NCBI RefSeq assembly: GCF_000708715.2
Contig: NZ_JENB01000021.1
Span: forward strand, 47,565-111,564
From: Pseudomonas putida W15Oct28
GTDB lineage: Bacteria > Pseudomonadota > Gammaproteobacteria > Pseudomonadales > Pseudomonadaceae
Length of the DNA stretch: 64,000 bases
Direction: 5' to 3'
Position numbers and translations under genes: made by a program. Below, piece by piece: positions 28,507-37,921 of the stretch. The notes under the pieces are model-generated. The model did not search any database. It had not been told where the DNA came from and saw only the letters and a list, made by a program, of their open reading frames with translations. Position 1 is the first letter of the stretch; the number at the start of each line of letters is the position of its first letter.

Positions 28507-29400
28507 ATGCATGTATTCGATCTCCCTCAAGCCCCGCTGCAACCCTTGAACCTACCCTGGCTGCAAAAAGCCCAGGTCGAGGCCGCCATCCTGCGACTTG
28601 ACCTGATCGACCCGCTGATCAGCGGCAACAAATGGTTCAAGCTTCGCCATCACCTGCAGCAAGCCAGCACCCGCAAAGCCCCGGGCCTGATCAGCCTCGG
28701 CGGCAACCATTCCAACCACCTGCACGCCCTGGCCGCCGCCGGCAAGCGCTTCGGCTTCGCCACCGCCGGCCTGCTACGGGGCCACGCCCAGGAAACACCC
28801 ACTGTGCGTGACCTTCAGGCGCTGGGCATGGAACTGCACTGGCTGGGCTACGGCGGCTACCGCGCGCGCAACGAACCTGAGTTCTGGGCGCCCTGGCAGG
28901 CACGCTACCCCGGCTGGCATTGCATCCCCGAAGGCGGCGGCGGGCCGGCCGGTGCACAGGGCTGTGCCCTGATCATGCAGCAGGCGCGCGCGCAAATCGC
29001 GGCGCTGGGCTGGTCGGACTACGACGCCTGGTGGCTGGCTGCGGGAACAGGTACTACCCTGGCCGGCCTTGTGCAGGCAGAGGCGGGTGCACATGCCGTA
29101 CATGGCGCACTGGCTGTGCCCAGGGATCATGGTGTGCCGGAGACGGTGGCCGCACTGGCCGGCGCGCCCGGCTACCAGATCCACGACGCCAGCCGTGGCG
29201 GTTTCGGCAAATTCGACGATGAGCTGCTGGCCTTCGTCGCCGAGTGCGAGCTGCGCAGCGGTGTACCGCTCGAAGCCCTCTACACCGGCAAGGCCCTGCT
29301 GGCCCTGCGTGATCAGGTCGAGGCCGGGCTGTTTGCGCCCGGCACCCGCCTGATCTTCGTACACACCGGTGGCCTGCAGGGCCGGCGCGGTTACTTGTAG
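28507..29400 (+). CDS. PLP-dependent ACC deaminase / D-cysteine desulfhydrase family protein
   Basis: This 297-residue fold-type II PLP enzyme has the cofactor lysine K42 in SGNKWFKL and the nearby GGNHSNH loop of the family; WLAAGTGTTLAGL binds the PLP phosphate. It is short for the family (about 330), lacking part of the C-terminal region, as in many Pseudomonas homologues. It could be a D-cysteine desulfhydrase; true ACC deaminase activity cannot be told from sequence. Its stop overlaps the 3' end of the convergent cytochrome b561 gene by 10 bp. Confidence 0.85.
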   Translation: MHVFDLPQAPLQPLNLPWLQKAQVEAAILRLDLIDPLISGNKWFKLRHHLQQASTRKAPGLISLGGNHSNHLHALAAAGKRFGFATAGLLRGHAQETPTVRDLQALGMELHWLGYGGYRARNEPEFWAPWQARYPGWHCIPEGGGGPAGAQGCALIMQQARAQIAALGWSDYDAWWLAAGTGTTLAGLVQAEAGAHAVHGALAVPRDHGVPETVAALAGAPGYQIHDASRGGFGKFDDELLAFVAECELRSGVPLEALYTGKALLALRDQVEAGLFAPGTRLIFVHTGGLQGRRGYL

Positions 29401-29936
29401 GGCAGCATGCGCAGCAGCGTGTTGTCGCGCTGTACATAGTGGTGGTACAGCCCGGCCACCGCGTGCAGGCCGATCAACCAGTAGCCCCAACTGCCCACGC
29501 GTTCATGCCAGCCCTTGATGAACTTGGCCTGGTCCGGGTCCGGGCCGATCAGGTGCGGCAGCTCCAGGCCAAAGAACGGCACCGGTTTGTCGGCGGCGCT
29601 GAGGATCAGCCAGCCGGCCAGCGGCAGGCCGATCATCAGCAGGTACAGCGCCAGGTGCATCAGGTGTGCAAGGCCGGTCTGCCAGGCCGGTGGCTTGGGC
29701 ACGATGGGCGGGGCAGGGCGGCTCAGGCGGATGGCCAGGCGCAGCCAGACCAGCACGAACACGCTGAGCCCGAGCATGAAGTGCAGGTCCTTCATCAGGT
29801 TGCGTTCGGCACTGTCCTTGGGGAACAGGCCACGCAGTTCGATGAGGGCATAGACAGCGGCCAGCAGCACCAGCATCAGCCAATGCAGGGCGATGGACAG
29901 GCGTGCGTAATGGGTCGCGGGGGTGGATGAAACCAT
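29391..29936 (-). CDS. Cytochrome b561
   Basis: A 181-residue di-heme b-type cytochrome of the inner membrane, probably moving electrons from quinol. Four transmembrane helices are visible (about 14-32, 50-68, 90-112 and 148-166) with histidines in LHWLM, DLHFMLG, HLALY and GLHAVAGLYHH as candidate haem ligands. GAGGA precedes the ATG. It overlaps the end of the convergent PLP-enzyme gene. Confidence 0.9.
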   Translation of the reverse strand: MVSSTPATHYARLSIALHWLMLVLLAAVYALIELRGLFPKDSAERNLMKDLHFMLGLSVFVLVWLRLAIRLSRPAPPIVPKPPAWQTGLAHLMHLALYLLMIGLPLAGWLILSAADKPVPFFGLELPHLIGPDPDQAKFIKGWHERVGSWGYWLIGLHAVAGLYHHYVQRDNTLLRMLPYK

Positions 29937-30050
29937 GATCGGTCCTCGTCATCAGGTCAAAATGGCGCTCTTGCTGGCGCTCAGGTACCACTGTAGTGGT
30001 TACCAGAAACAAATCTTTGCGCTGGGTCTGTGAAAATGGTGTTGCTTGTG

Positions 30051-30150
30051 CCGGCCTCTTCGCAGCACAAGGCTGCTCCTACACGGACCTCACAGGTCTT
30101 GAGAGCCGTGCGGTCCCTGTAGGAGCAGCCTTGTGCTGCGAAGAGGCCGG
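30051..30150. repeat. Paired REP element, long arms
   Basis: Perfectly inverted 33-bp arms (30051-30083 and 30118-30150) carry a variant core, CTTCGCAGCACAAGGCTGCT. They lie between cytochrome b561 and the DUF1853 gene, whose ends face away and toward it. Confidence 0.85.
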
Positions 30151-30161
30151 GTCAGGCAACA

Positions 30162-31094
30162 TCATGCTTGCGCTGAAAATGGCCAACTGTCAGCCACCAG
30201 AAACACCCGCTCCACCTCCTGCCAGGCGCCCTCAGCATCAGGCTCCAACCTCACCAGCAACTGCGCCGGCGCCTGCCGCTCCAGCACATGCAACCAGGCC
30301 GCAAACTGCTCCACCGTCCAGCCTTCGCCTGCCTCGACCCGCGCAGGTGCCAGCCAGGCATGCCGCTGCAACGGTTGCCAATGCTCACCCTCTGCCATGA
30401 CCCACTCGCGCCGGCGCACCCAGCGCCCGCGCAAGTGCTGCGGGTTGGCGCCCGCGGGTGGTTCGGCATGCCCAGGCCACGGATAGAACAGGTAGCCACC
30501 CAGCCACACGTGGGCGTGTACCTGCTCAATCCCCAACCGCGCCAGCAGCTCGCGGCTGTGCGCGCCGTTCGACATGGGCAGCTGGTGCCCGGTCAGGTGC
30601 GCAAGTTTGGTCCCCAGCCGGTCATGGCACCCAGGCCCCAGCCAGGCATGCGGGTCGTGCGCGGCGTCTTGCGGCCCCAGGTACAGCTTGATTGCCAGTT
30701 CCAGGTGGTGCACACCGTCGCGGTCGCGCAGCACCACGTCCAGTTCGCCCAAGGTGTGCCCACCGTCACGGATTGCCAGGTTGGCCGCCAACAGTTCGAT
30801 GCCGGGTGCCTGGCCCAGGGCAAATTGCCACAGCCGTTCGTAGTAAAGCCCCAGCCGCCGGCTACCGAGCTTTGCCAGCCACTCGCGCAACGGGCGGTCA
30901 TCGGTATCCAGCGCGCGCAACCAGCCCTCGAGGCGCTGCGGCTGCTCCGCCCAGAGGCTGCCCGTCAGCGGGTGGCGCTGCGGGCAGGGCGGGGCGCTGA
31001 GCAGGGGCGGCGACAGCAGGGCCCAGGCCAGGTCGCGCACGGCGGGGCGGCGTAGCTGCCGGGGCAGGTCGTTGAGCAGGGCGAATGGCATCAT
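30162..31094 (-). CDS. DUF1853 family protein
   Basis: The 310-residue product fits the DUF1853 family, starting MMPFALLNDLPRQLRRPAVRDLAW and containing ELDVVLRDRDGVHHLELAIKLYL, a pattern of acidic residues and a lysine reminiscent of PD-(D/E)xK nuclease folds; that relation is inference. No signal or membrane segment is present. Upstream in-frame starts to 31490 run antisense through nadK and are rejected. It is divergent from nadK with an 88-bp intergenic region. Confidence 0.78.
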   Translation of the reverse strand: MMPFALLNDLPRQLRRPAVRDLAWALLSPPLLSAPPCPQRHPLTGSLWAEQPQRLEGWLRALDTDDRPLREWLAKLGSRRLGLYYERLWQFALGQAPGIELLAANLAIRDGGHTLGELDVVLRDRDGVHHLELAIKLYLGPQDAAHDPHAWLGPGCHDRLGTKLAHLTGHQLPMSNGAHSRELLARLGIEQVHAHVWLGGYLFYPWPGHAEPPAGANPQHLRGRWVRRREWVMAEGEHWQPLQRHAWLAPARVEAGEGWTVEQFAAWLHVLERQAPAQLLVRLEPDAEGAWQEVERVFLVADSWPFSAQA

Positions 31095-31182
31095 CCAGCG
31101 AGCATAGCCGGTTTGCCGCTGCCCGGTGGTTTCGCCCATAATCGGTCCATCGTCACCCGTCGCAGAGCCCCGCAGGAGCCCC

Positions 31183-32073
31183 ATGGAGCAATTTCGCAAT
31201 ATCGGTATCATCGGTCGCCTTGGCAGCTCGCAGGTGCTCGACACCATTCGCCGACTGAAAAAATTCCTCCTCGAGCGCCACTTGCATGTGATTCTCGAAG
31301 ACACCATTGCCGAAGTACTGCCCGGCCATGGCCTGCAAACCTCCACCCGCAAGCTGCTGGGCGAGGTCTGTGACCTGGTCATCGTGGTTGGCGGCGACGG
31401 CAGCCTGCTGGGCGCCGCCCGCGCCCTTGCCCGGCACAACATTCCGGTGCTGGGCATCAACCGTGGCAACCTGGGCTTCCTCACCGACATTCGCCCCGAC
31501 GAGCTGGAAGAGAAAGTCGCCGAAGTGCTCGACGGCCACTACCTGGTGGAAAACCGCTTCCTGCTGCAGGCCGAGGTGCGTCGCCACCACGAAGCCATCG
31601 GCCAGGGTGATGCGCTGAACGACGTGGTGCTGCACCCGGGCAAGTCCACGCGCATGATCGAGTTCGAGATCTACATCGACGGCCAGTTCGTCTGCAGCCA
31701 GAAGGCCGACGGGCTGATCGTCGCCACCCCCACCGGTTCCACCGCCTACGCGCTGTCGGCCGGTGGCCCGATCATGCACCCCAAGCTCGACGCCATTGTC
31801 ATCGTGCCGATGTACCCGCACACCCTGTCGGGCCGGCCGATCGTGGTCGACGGCAACAGCGAGCTGAAGATCGTGGTGTCCAAGGACCTGCAGATCTACC
31901 CGCAGGTGTCCTGTGATGGCCAGAACCACTTCACCTGCGCCCCCGGCGACACCATCACGGTGAGCAAGAAGCCGCAGAAGCTGCGCCTGATCCACCCGCT
32001 GGACCACAATTACTACGAGGTCTGCCGCACCAAACTGGGTTGGGGCAGCCGTCTTGGGAGCAGGGACGACTGA
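31183..32073 (+). CDS. nadK: NAD kinase
   Basis: NadK phosphorylates NAD+ to NADP+. The 296-residue protein has the catalytic GGDGS motif at 70-74 (D72) and the NAD-binding regions NDVVLHPGK and ATPTGSTAYALSAGGP. CAGGAGCCCC-ATG is a good ribosome-binding site, favouring 31183 over an ATG at 31126. Its TGA overlaps the next gene's ATG (TGATG), so translation is coupled. Confidence 0.96.
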   Translation: MEQFRNIGIIGRLGSSQVLDTIRRLKKFLLERHLHVILEDTIAEVLPGHGLQTSTRKLLGEVCDLVIVVGGDGSLLGAARALARHNIPVLGINRGNLGFLTDIRPDELEEKVAEVLDGHYLVENRFLLQAEVRRHHEAIGQGDALNDVVLHPGKSTRMIEFEIYIDGQFVCSQKADGLIVATPTGSTAYALSAGGPIMHPKLDAIVIVPMYPHTLSGRPIVVDGNSELKIVVSKDLQIYPQVSCDGQNHFTCAPGDTITVSKKPQKLRLIHPLDHNYYEVCRTKLGWGSRLGSRDD

Positions 32074-33044
32074 TGCTCGATCCGGCGCGAAGTTTCGACA
32101 TCATTGGTGACGTGCACGGCTGTGCACTGACCCTTGAACGCCTGCTCGACGCCCTCGGTTACAAGCGTGTGGCCGGCGTGTGGCGCCACCCGCGGCGCCT
32201 GGCGCTGTTCCTGGGCGATATCGTCGACCGCGGGCCGCGCATTCGCGAGGCGCTGCACATCGTCCATGACATGGTCGAGGCCGGCCAGGCGTTCTGCATC
32301 ATGGGCAACCACGAATACAACGCCCTGGGCTGGGTCACCCCGGCGCTGCCTGGCAGCGGCAAGGCCTATGTGCGCGAGCACACGCCACGCCATGCCCGGC
32401 TGATCGACGAAACCCTGACCCAGTTCGCCCACCACCCTGGCGACTGGCACGACTTCGTCAACTGGTTCTACCAGTTGCCGCTGTTCATCGACGCCGGGCG
32501 CTTCCGCCTGGTGCACGCCTGCTGGGACCCGCGGTTGATCGAGCCGCTGCGCCAGCAATACCCGGACGGGCGCATCGATGAGCACTTCATCCAGGCCTCG
32601 GCGGTGAGTGGCAGTTTCGCCGACACGGTGTGCAACCGCTTGCTGCGCGGCACCGACATGCGCCTGCCGGACGGCCTGACCCTGACCGGCGGCGACGGCC
32701 TGACCCGTGCCTTCTTCCGCACCAAGTTCTGGGAAGAAGACCCGCAAACCTACGGCGACATCGTGTTCCAGCCCGATGCCCTGCCCGAAGAGGTGGCCAG
32801 CACCCCGCTCAGCCACAGCCAGAAGAACGCCTTGCTGCGCTATGCCGAAGACGAGCCCTTGCTGTTCGTTGGCCACTACTGGCGCAGCGGCCGACCGGCG
32901 CCGATCCGGTCCAACCTGGCCTGCCTGGACTACAGTGCCGTGCTCTACGGCAAGCTGGCCGCCTACCGGCTGGATGATGAAACCCGCATCGACCCGCACA
33001 AGTTCGTCTGGGTCGACGTCGACCGCCCACAGGCCAACCAATGA
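32073..33044 (+). CDS. PPP-type metallophosphoesterase
   Basis: This 323-residue phosphoesterase shows all signature blocks: GDVHG (12-16), GDIVDRG (48-54) and GNHE (78-81), with later histidines in LVHACWD and FVGHYW. It resembles diadenosine tetraphosphatase or serine/threonine phosphatase-like enzymes; the substrate is unknown. It is coupled to nadK upstream (TGATG) and to the rhomboid gene downstream (ATGA overlap), which suggests a single operon. Confidence 0.87.
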   Translation: MLDPARSFDIIGDVHGCALTLERLLDALGYKRVAGVWRHPRRLALFLGDIVDRGPRIREALHIVHDMVEAGQAFCIMGNHEYNALGWVTPALPGSGKAYVREHTPRHARLIDETLTQFAHHPGDWHDFVNWFYQLPLFIDAGRFRLVHACWDPRLIEPLRQQYPDGRIDEHFIQASAVSGSFADTVCNRLLRGTDMRLPDGLTLTGGDGLTRAFFRTKFWEEDPQTYGDIVFQPDALPEEVASTPLSHSQKNALLRYAEDEPLLFVGHYWRSGRPAPIRSNLACLDYSAVLYGKLAAYRLDDETRIDPHKFVWVDVDRPQANQ

Positions 33045-33943
33045 ACATTATCGAAGTGATGCGCCTGCCGCTGTCGGTCGACCTCAGCGGCTTTATCCAC
33101 CTGCTGCAGCGCCTGCAGGTGCCGCACCGGGTGAGCGAGGATGGCGATGCCCAGGTGCTCTGGGCCCCTGACACCCTGGTCGAAGACGTGCTGCAACTCT
33201 ACCAGCGCTACCCCGACGGCAACGCCGACATCCAGACAACCGACGAACCTGTGGGAGCGGGCTTGTCGGGGCGCCGAACCGCCGCGAATAGCCCCACACA
33301 GCCCTCCCTGGTAGAACAGGCCAAAGCCTGCAAGGTCACCACCCTCACGCTGCTGCTGTGCTTCATCGTCGCCGGCCTCACAAGCCTGGGCGACAACTTC
33401 ACCACCATCAGCTGGTTCACCTTCCTCGACTTCCGCGTCCAGGGTGACTACCTGTACTTCAGTTCGCTGGCGCAAGTGCTGGACGAAGGCCAGTGGTGGC
33501 GCCTGGTATCGCCCATGCTGCTGCACTTCGGCGTGCTGCACCTGGCCATGAACAGCCTGTGGTACTGGGAGCTGGGCAAACGTATCGAACTGCGCCAGGG
33601 CCCCTGGATGCTGCTGGGCCTGACCCTGCTGTTCAGCCTGGTGTCCAACCTGGCCCAGCACTACACCAGCGGGCCGAGCCTGTTCGGCGGCCTGTCTGGC
33701 GTGCTGTACGGGTTGCTCGGGCATATCTGGCTGTATCAGTGGCTGGCGCCCAACCGTTACTTCAACCTGCCCAAGGGCGTGCTGGTAATGATGCTGATCT
33801 GGTTGGTGGTGTGCCTGACCGGCGTGGTCGGCACCCTGGGCCTCGGCCAGATCGCCAACGCCGCCCATGTTGGCGGGTTGCTCATCGGATGCCTGACCGG
33901 GCTCTTGGGTGGGGCGCTGGCCCGGCGTAAACTGTCGGCTTGA
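33041..33943 (+). CDS. Rhomboid family intramembrane serine protease (GlpG-like)
   Basis: A 300-residue intramembrane protease. An N-terminal cytoplasmic domain (about 1-65) is joined by a linker to six transmembrane helices. The catalytic serine is S219 in GGLSGVLYG and the histidine H276 in NAAHVGG; LHLAMN provides the oxyanion-side residues. The linker (about residues 70-86, EPVGAGLSGRRTAAN) is encoded by a REP-like sequence at 33248-33290, so a repeat appears to have entered the reading frame without breaking it. The ATG overlaps the phosphoesterase stop. Confidence 0.92.
   Translation: MNIIEVMRLPLSVDLSGFIHLLQRLQVPHRVSEDGDAQVLWAPDTLVEDVLQLYQRYPDGNADIQTTDEPVGAGLSGRRTAANSPTQPSLVEQAKACKVTTLTLLLCFIVAGLTSLGDNFTTISWFTFLDFRVQGDYLYFSSLAQVLDEGQWWRLVSPMLLHFGVLHLAMNSLWYWELGKRIELRQGPWMLLGLTLLFSLVSNLAQHYTSGPSLFGGLSGVLYGLLGHIWLYQWLAPNRYFNLPKGVLVMMLIWLVVCLTGVVGTLGLGQIANAAHVGGLLIGCLTGLLGGALARRKLSA
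33248..33290 (+). repeat. REP-like half element inside the rhomboid gene
   Basis: CCTGTGGGAGCGGGCTTGTC followed by a GC-rich palindromic tail matches the REP cores elsewhere in the window. It is translated in frame as part of the rhomboid linker. Confidence 0.7.
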
Positions 33944-33956
33944 ATCAGGAGACACT

Positions 33957-34217
33957 ATGTCCACTTTCGCGCAAATGATTGAAAACATTACCCCGGAAAT
34001 CTACGAAAGCCTGAAACTGGCCGTGGAAATCGGCAAATGGTCCGATGGCCGCAAGCTCACCGCCGAGCAGAAAGAGCTGTCGCTGCAAGCCGTGATCGCC
34101 TGGGAAATCCAGAACCTGCCCGAAGACCAGCGCACCGGCTACATGGGCCCGCAGGAATGCGCATCGAAGTCTGCGCCGATCGCCAATATTCTGTTCAAAT
34201 CGGACTCGGTACATTGA
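33957..34217 (+). CDS. DUF1315 (YeaC-like) small protein
   Basis: An 86-residue soluble protein of the YeaC/DUF1315 family, with IYESLKLAVEIGKWSDGRKLT and a central QAVIAWE segment. CAGGAGACACT-ATG is a good ribosome-binding site. The function is unknown. The stop overlaps the TTG start of the DUF2797 gene, a pairing seen in other gamma-proteobacteria. Confidence 0.88.
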   Translation: MSTFAQMIENITPEIYESLKLAVEIGKWSDGRKLTAEQKELSLQAVIAWEIQNLPEDQRTGYMGPQECASKSAPIANILFKSDSVH

Positions 34218-35044
34218 TCGAACTCGCTCGTGGCTCGTTGAGCAAAATGGCGGTAAGCCTGCAAGCACCCGTGGTGCAATACAGCTTCCGCCTGGATGAC
34301 ACGCAGGTGCCGGTCAACCCGCTGATCGGCCAGCGCCTGCGCCTGGAATACCTTGGCGCCATTCACTGCAACCACTGCGGCAAGCGCACCAAGACCAGCT
34401 TCAGCCAGGGGTACTGCTACCCGTGCATGACCAAGCTGGCCCAGTGCGACGTGTGCATCATGGCCCCGGAAAAATGCCACTACGACGCCGGCACCTGCCG
34501 CGAGCCGTCGTGGGGCGAACAGTTCTGCATGACCGACCACGTGGTCTACCTGGCCAACTCGTCGGGGATCAAGGTCGGCATCACCCGCGCCACCCAGCTG
34601 CCCACCCGCTGGCTCGACCAGGGCGCCAGCCAGGCCCTGCCGATCATGCGCGTGGCTACCCGTCAGCAGTCAGGCCTGGTCGAAGACGTGTTGCGCAGCC
34701 AGGTGCCGGACCGCACCAACTGGCGCGCGCTGCTCAAAGGCGACGCCGAGGTGCTCGACCTGCCGGCTATCCGCGATCAGATCTTCGACGCCTGCGCCGA
34801 CGGCCTGCGCGAGCTGCACGGGCGTTTTGGCCTGCAGGCGATCCAGCCGCTGCCCGACGCCGAAGTGGTGCAGATGAAGTATCCGGTAGAGGCCTACCCG
34901 ACAAAGATCGTCAGCTTCAACCTCGACAAGGACCCGGTAGCCGAAGGCACGCTGCTGGGCATCAAAGGTCAGTACCTGATTTTCGACACCGGTGTGATCA
35001 ATATTCGCAAGTACACGGCCTACCAGTTGGCCGTGCTCCAGTAA
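34214..35044 (+). CDS. DUF2797 family cysteine-rich protein
   Basis: The 276-residue product has a likely zinc-binding region (CNHCGKRTK, CYPCMTK, CDVC, with further C and H) at about 50-100, then HVVYLANSSGIKVGITR, which resembles the GIY-YIG nuclease core, hinting at nucleic-acid interaction (inference). The TTG at 34214 forms a TTGA overlap with the DUF1315 stop and keeps the family's N-terminal ELARGSLSKM; the alternative ATG at 34247 would cut this. pepN follows 13 bp downstream. Confidence 0.8.
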   Translation: MIELARGSLSKMAVSLQAPVVQYSFRLDDTQVPVNPLIGQRLRLEYLGAIHCNHCGKRTKTSFSQGYCYPCMTKLAQCDVCIMAPEKCHYDAGTCREPSWGEQFCMTDHVVYLANSSGIKVGITRATQLPTRWLDQGASQALPIMRVATRQQSGLVEDVLRSQVPDRTNWRALLKGDAEVLDLPAIRDQIFDACADGLRELHGRFGLQAIQPLPDAEVVQMKYPVEAYPTKIVSFNLDKDPVAEGTLLGIKGQYLIFDTGVINIRKYTAYQLAVLQ

Positions 35045-35057
35045 AAAGGACCTGCAC

Positions 35058-37727
35058 ATGCGTACCGAACAACCGCAAGTGATCTACCTCAAGGATTACC
35101 AGGCGCCCGAGTACCTGATCGACGAGACGCACCTGACCTTCGAGCTGTTCGAGGACCACACCCTGGTTCACGCGCAACTGGTCATGCGCCGCAACCCGGC
35201 ACGCGGAGCCGGCCTGCCGCCCCTGGTGCTCGACGGCCAGCAGCTGGAACTGCTGCGCGCCGCGCTGGACGACCAGGAACTGCAGGCGGGCGACTACCAG
35301 CTCGAAGCCGACAGCCTGACGCTGCACCCCAAGGCCGAGCAGTTCACCCTCGACACCAGCGTGAAGATCCACCCCGAGAGCAACACCGCGCTGGAAGGCC
35401 TGTACAAGTCGGGCAAGATGTTCTGCACCCAGTGCGAGGCCGAGGGCTTCCGCAAGATCACCTACTACCTCGACCGCCCGGACGTGATGAGCACCTTCAC
35501 CACCACGGTGATTGCCGAGCAGCATCGCTACCCGGTACTGCTGTCGAACGGCAACCCGACGGGCAGCGGGCCGGCCGAGGATGGCCGCCACTGGGCAACC
35601 TGGGAAGACCCGTTCAAGAAGCCGGCCTACCTGTTCGCGCTGGTGGCCGGTGACCTCTGGTGCGTCGAGGACAACTTCACGCGCCAGTCTGGCCACGATG
35701 TGATGCTGCGCATCTATGTCGAGCCCGAGAACCTGGACAAGTGCGACCACGCCATGGTCAGCCTGAAGAAGTCCATGCGCTGGGACGAAGAAGTCTATGG
35801 CCGCGAGTACGACCTGGACATCTTCATGATTGTTGCGGTCAACGACTTCAACATGGGCGCCATGGAAAACAAGGGCCTGAACATCTTCAACTCCAGCTGT
35901 GTGCTGGCCCGTGCCGAAACCGCCACCGATGCCGCGCACCAGCGCGTCGAAGGCGTGGTCGCCCACGAGTACTTCCACAACTGGTCGGGCAACCGTGTCA
36001 CCTGCCGTGACTGGTTCCAGCTGTCGCTGAAGGAAGGCTTCACGGTGTTCCGCGATGCCGAGTTCAGCGCCGACATGAACTCGCGCACGGTCAAACGCAT
36101 CGAAGACGTCGCCTACCTGCGCACCCACCAGTTCGCCGAAGACGCCGGCCCCATGGCCCACCCGGTGCGCCCGGACAGCTTCATCGAAATCTCCAACTTC
36201 TACACCCTGACCGTGTACGAGAAGGGCGCCGAAGTGGTGCGCATGGTACGTACCCTGCTGGGTAACGAAGGCTTCCGCAAAGGCAGCGACCTGTACTTTG
36301 AACGCCATGATGGCCAGGCGGTGACCACCGACGACTTCATCAAGGCCATGGAAGACGCCAACGGTGTGGACTTCACCCAGTTCAAACGCTGGTACAGCCA
36401 GGCCGGCACCCCGCGCCTGGAAGTCAGCGAAGCCTATGACGCTGCTGCGCAGACCTACAGCCTGACCTTCCGCCAGAGCTGCCCGCAGACCCCGGACAAG
36501 GCCGAAAAGCTGCCGTTCGTGATCCCGGTCGAGCTGGGCCTGCTGGACGCCGAAGGCAATGACCTGCCGCTGCGCCTGGCCGGTGAAGCTGCTGCCATAG
36601 CGGGTAACGTAGCCAGCAGCCGCGTGCTGTCGGTGACCGAGGCCGAGCAAACCTTCACCTTCGAGGGTGTCCAGGCCAAGCCGCTGCCTTCGCTGCTGCG
36701 CGGCTTCAGCGCGCCGGTGAAGCTCAGCTTCCCTTACGACCGCGACCAGCTGATGTTCCTGATGCAGCACGACAGCGACGGCTTCAACCGCTGGGAAGCG
36801 GGCCAGCAGCTGTCGGTGCAGGTACTGCAAGAACTGATCGGCCAGCACCAACGCGGCGAAGCCCTGAAACTCGACCAGCGGCTGATCACTGCCCTGGGCA
36901 CCGTGCTGGGCAACGAGTCGCTGGACGCCGCCATGGTTGCCGAAATGCTTTCGCTGCCGGGCGAGGCCTACCTCACCGAAATCAGCCAGGTGGCCGACGT
37001 GGACGCCATCCACGCTGCCCGCGAGTTCGCCCGCCAGCAGATCGCCGCACAGCTGTTCGACGCCCTGTGGGCGCGCTACCAGGCCAACCGTGAAGTGTCG
37101 CGCAGCACCGCCTACGTGGCTTCTGCCGAGCACTTCGCCCGGCGCAGCCTGCAGAACATCGCTCTGTCGTACCTGATGCAGAGCGGCAAACCGCAGGTGC
37201 TGGAAGCGACACTGGAGCAGTTCGATCAGTGCGACAACATGACCGAACGCCTCACGGCCCTGGCAGTGCTGGTCAACTCGCCGTTCGAAGCCGAGCGGGC
37301 CAAGGCCCTGGAAGCCTTTGCCGAGCACTTCAAGGACAACCCGCTGGTCATGGACCAGTGGTTCAGCGTGCAGGCGGCCAGCGCGCTGCCGGGTGGGCTG
37401 GCGCGGGTCAAGGCGTTGATGCAGCACCCGGCGTTCACCCTGAAGAACCCGAACAAGGTACGTGCACTGGTAGGTGCGTTTGCCGGGCAGAACCTGGTCA
37501 ACTTCCATGCGGCAGATGGCTCGGGCTACCGTTTCCTGGCGGACCTGGTGATCGAGCTGAATGCGCTGAACCCGCAGATTGCCTCGCGGCAACTGGCACC
37601 GCTGACCCGCTGGCGCAAGTATGACGATGCGCGTCAGGCCCTGATGAAGGGCGAGCTGGAGCGGATTCTGGCTTCTGGCGAGCTGTCCAGTGATGTGTAT
37701 GAAGTGGTGAGCAAGAGCCTGGCGTAA
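35058..37727 (+). CDS. pepN: Aminopeptidase N (M1 family)
   Basis: PepN removes N-terminal residues from peptides in the cytoplasm. The 889-residue zinc peptidase has the exopeptidase motif GAMENKGLNIF and the zinc site H303-E-Y-F-H307 with the distal glutamate in KEGFTVFRD, followed by the Ig-like and C-terminal helical domains. AAAAGGACC precedes the ATG. A terminator lies directly after it. Confidence 0.96.
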   Translation: MRTEQPQVIYLKDYQAPEYLIDETHLTFELFEDHTLVHAQLVMRRNPARGAGLPPLVLDGQQLELLRAALDDQELQAGDYQLEADSLTLHPKAEQFTLDTSVKIHPESNTALEGLYKSGKMFCTQCEAEGFRKITYYLDRPDVMSTFTTTVIAEQHRYPVLLSNGNPTGSGPAEDGRHWATWEDPFKKPAYLFALVAGDLWCVEDNFTRQSGHDVMLRIYVEPENLDKCDHAMVSLKKSMRWDEEVYGREYDLDIFMIVAVNDFNMGAMENKGLNIFNSSCVLARAETATDAAHQRVEGVVAHEYFHNWSGNRVTCRDWFQLSLKEGFTVFRDAEFSADMNSRTVKRIEDVAYLRTHQFAEDAGPMAHPVRPDSFIEISNFYTLTVYEKGAEVVRMVRTLLGNEGFRKGSDLYFERHDGQAVTTDDFIKAMEDANGVDFTQFKRWYSQAGTPRLEVSEAYDAAAQTYSLTFRQSCPQTPDKAEKLPFVIPVELGLLDAEGNDLPLRLAGEAAAIAGNVASSRVLSVTEAEQTFTFEGVQAKPLPSLLRGFSAPVKLSFPYDRDQLMFLMQHDSDGFNRWEAGQQLSVQVLQELIGQHQRGEALKLDQRLITALGTVLGNESLDAAMVAEMLSLPGEAYLTEISQVADVDAIHAAREFARQQIAAQLFDALWARYQANREVSRSTAYVASAEHFARRSLQNIALSYLMQSGKPQVLEATLEQFDQCDNMTERLTALAVLVNSPFEAERAKALEAFAEHFKDNPLVMDQWFSVQAASALPGGLARVKALMQHPAFTLKNPNKVRALVGAFAGQNLVNFHAADGSGYRFLADLVIELNALNPQIASRQLAPLTRWRKYDDARQALMKGELERILASGELSSDVYEVVSKSLA

Positions 37728-37741
37728 GCCTGGTAGATCTT

Positions 37742-37769
37742 GGGGCCGCGCAGCGGCCCCGGCTTTTTC
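37742..37769 (+). terminator. Rho-independent terminator after pepN
   Basis: GGGGCCGC pairs with GCGGCCCC around the loop GCA and is followed, after CGGC-type bases, by TTTTT. Confidence 0.75.
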
Positions 37770-37921
37770 AAGCCGACAACAAAACATAACACCCCGCCCG
37801 TTGTATCCCCGCCAACATCCCCGCTACAGTCCCCTCAAGCTATTGCAGGCCTCTAGATCAGGCTTTTCGCAGTACCTGCAATGCATTGACCCACCAACAA
37901 GAACACAACAAGGGGGCAGTC

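Noticed and set aside
34998..37787. 929-residue minus-strand frame
   Set aside because: It is a complete antisense shadow of pepN, which has clear M1 peptidase motifs.
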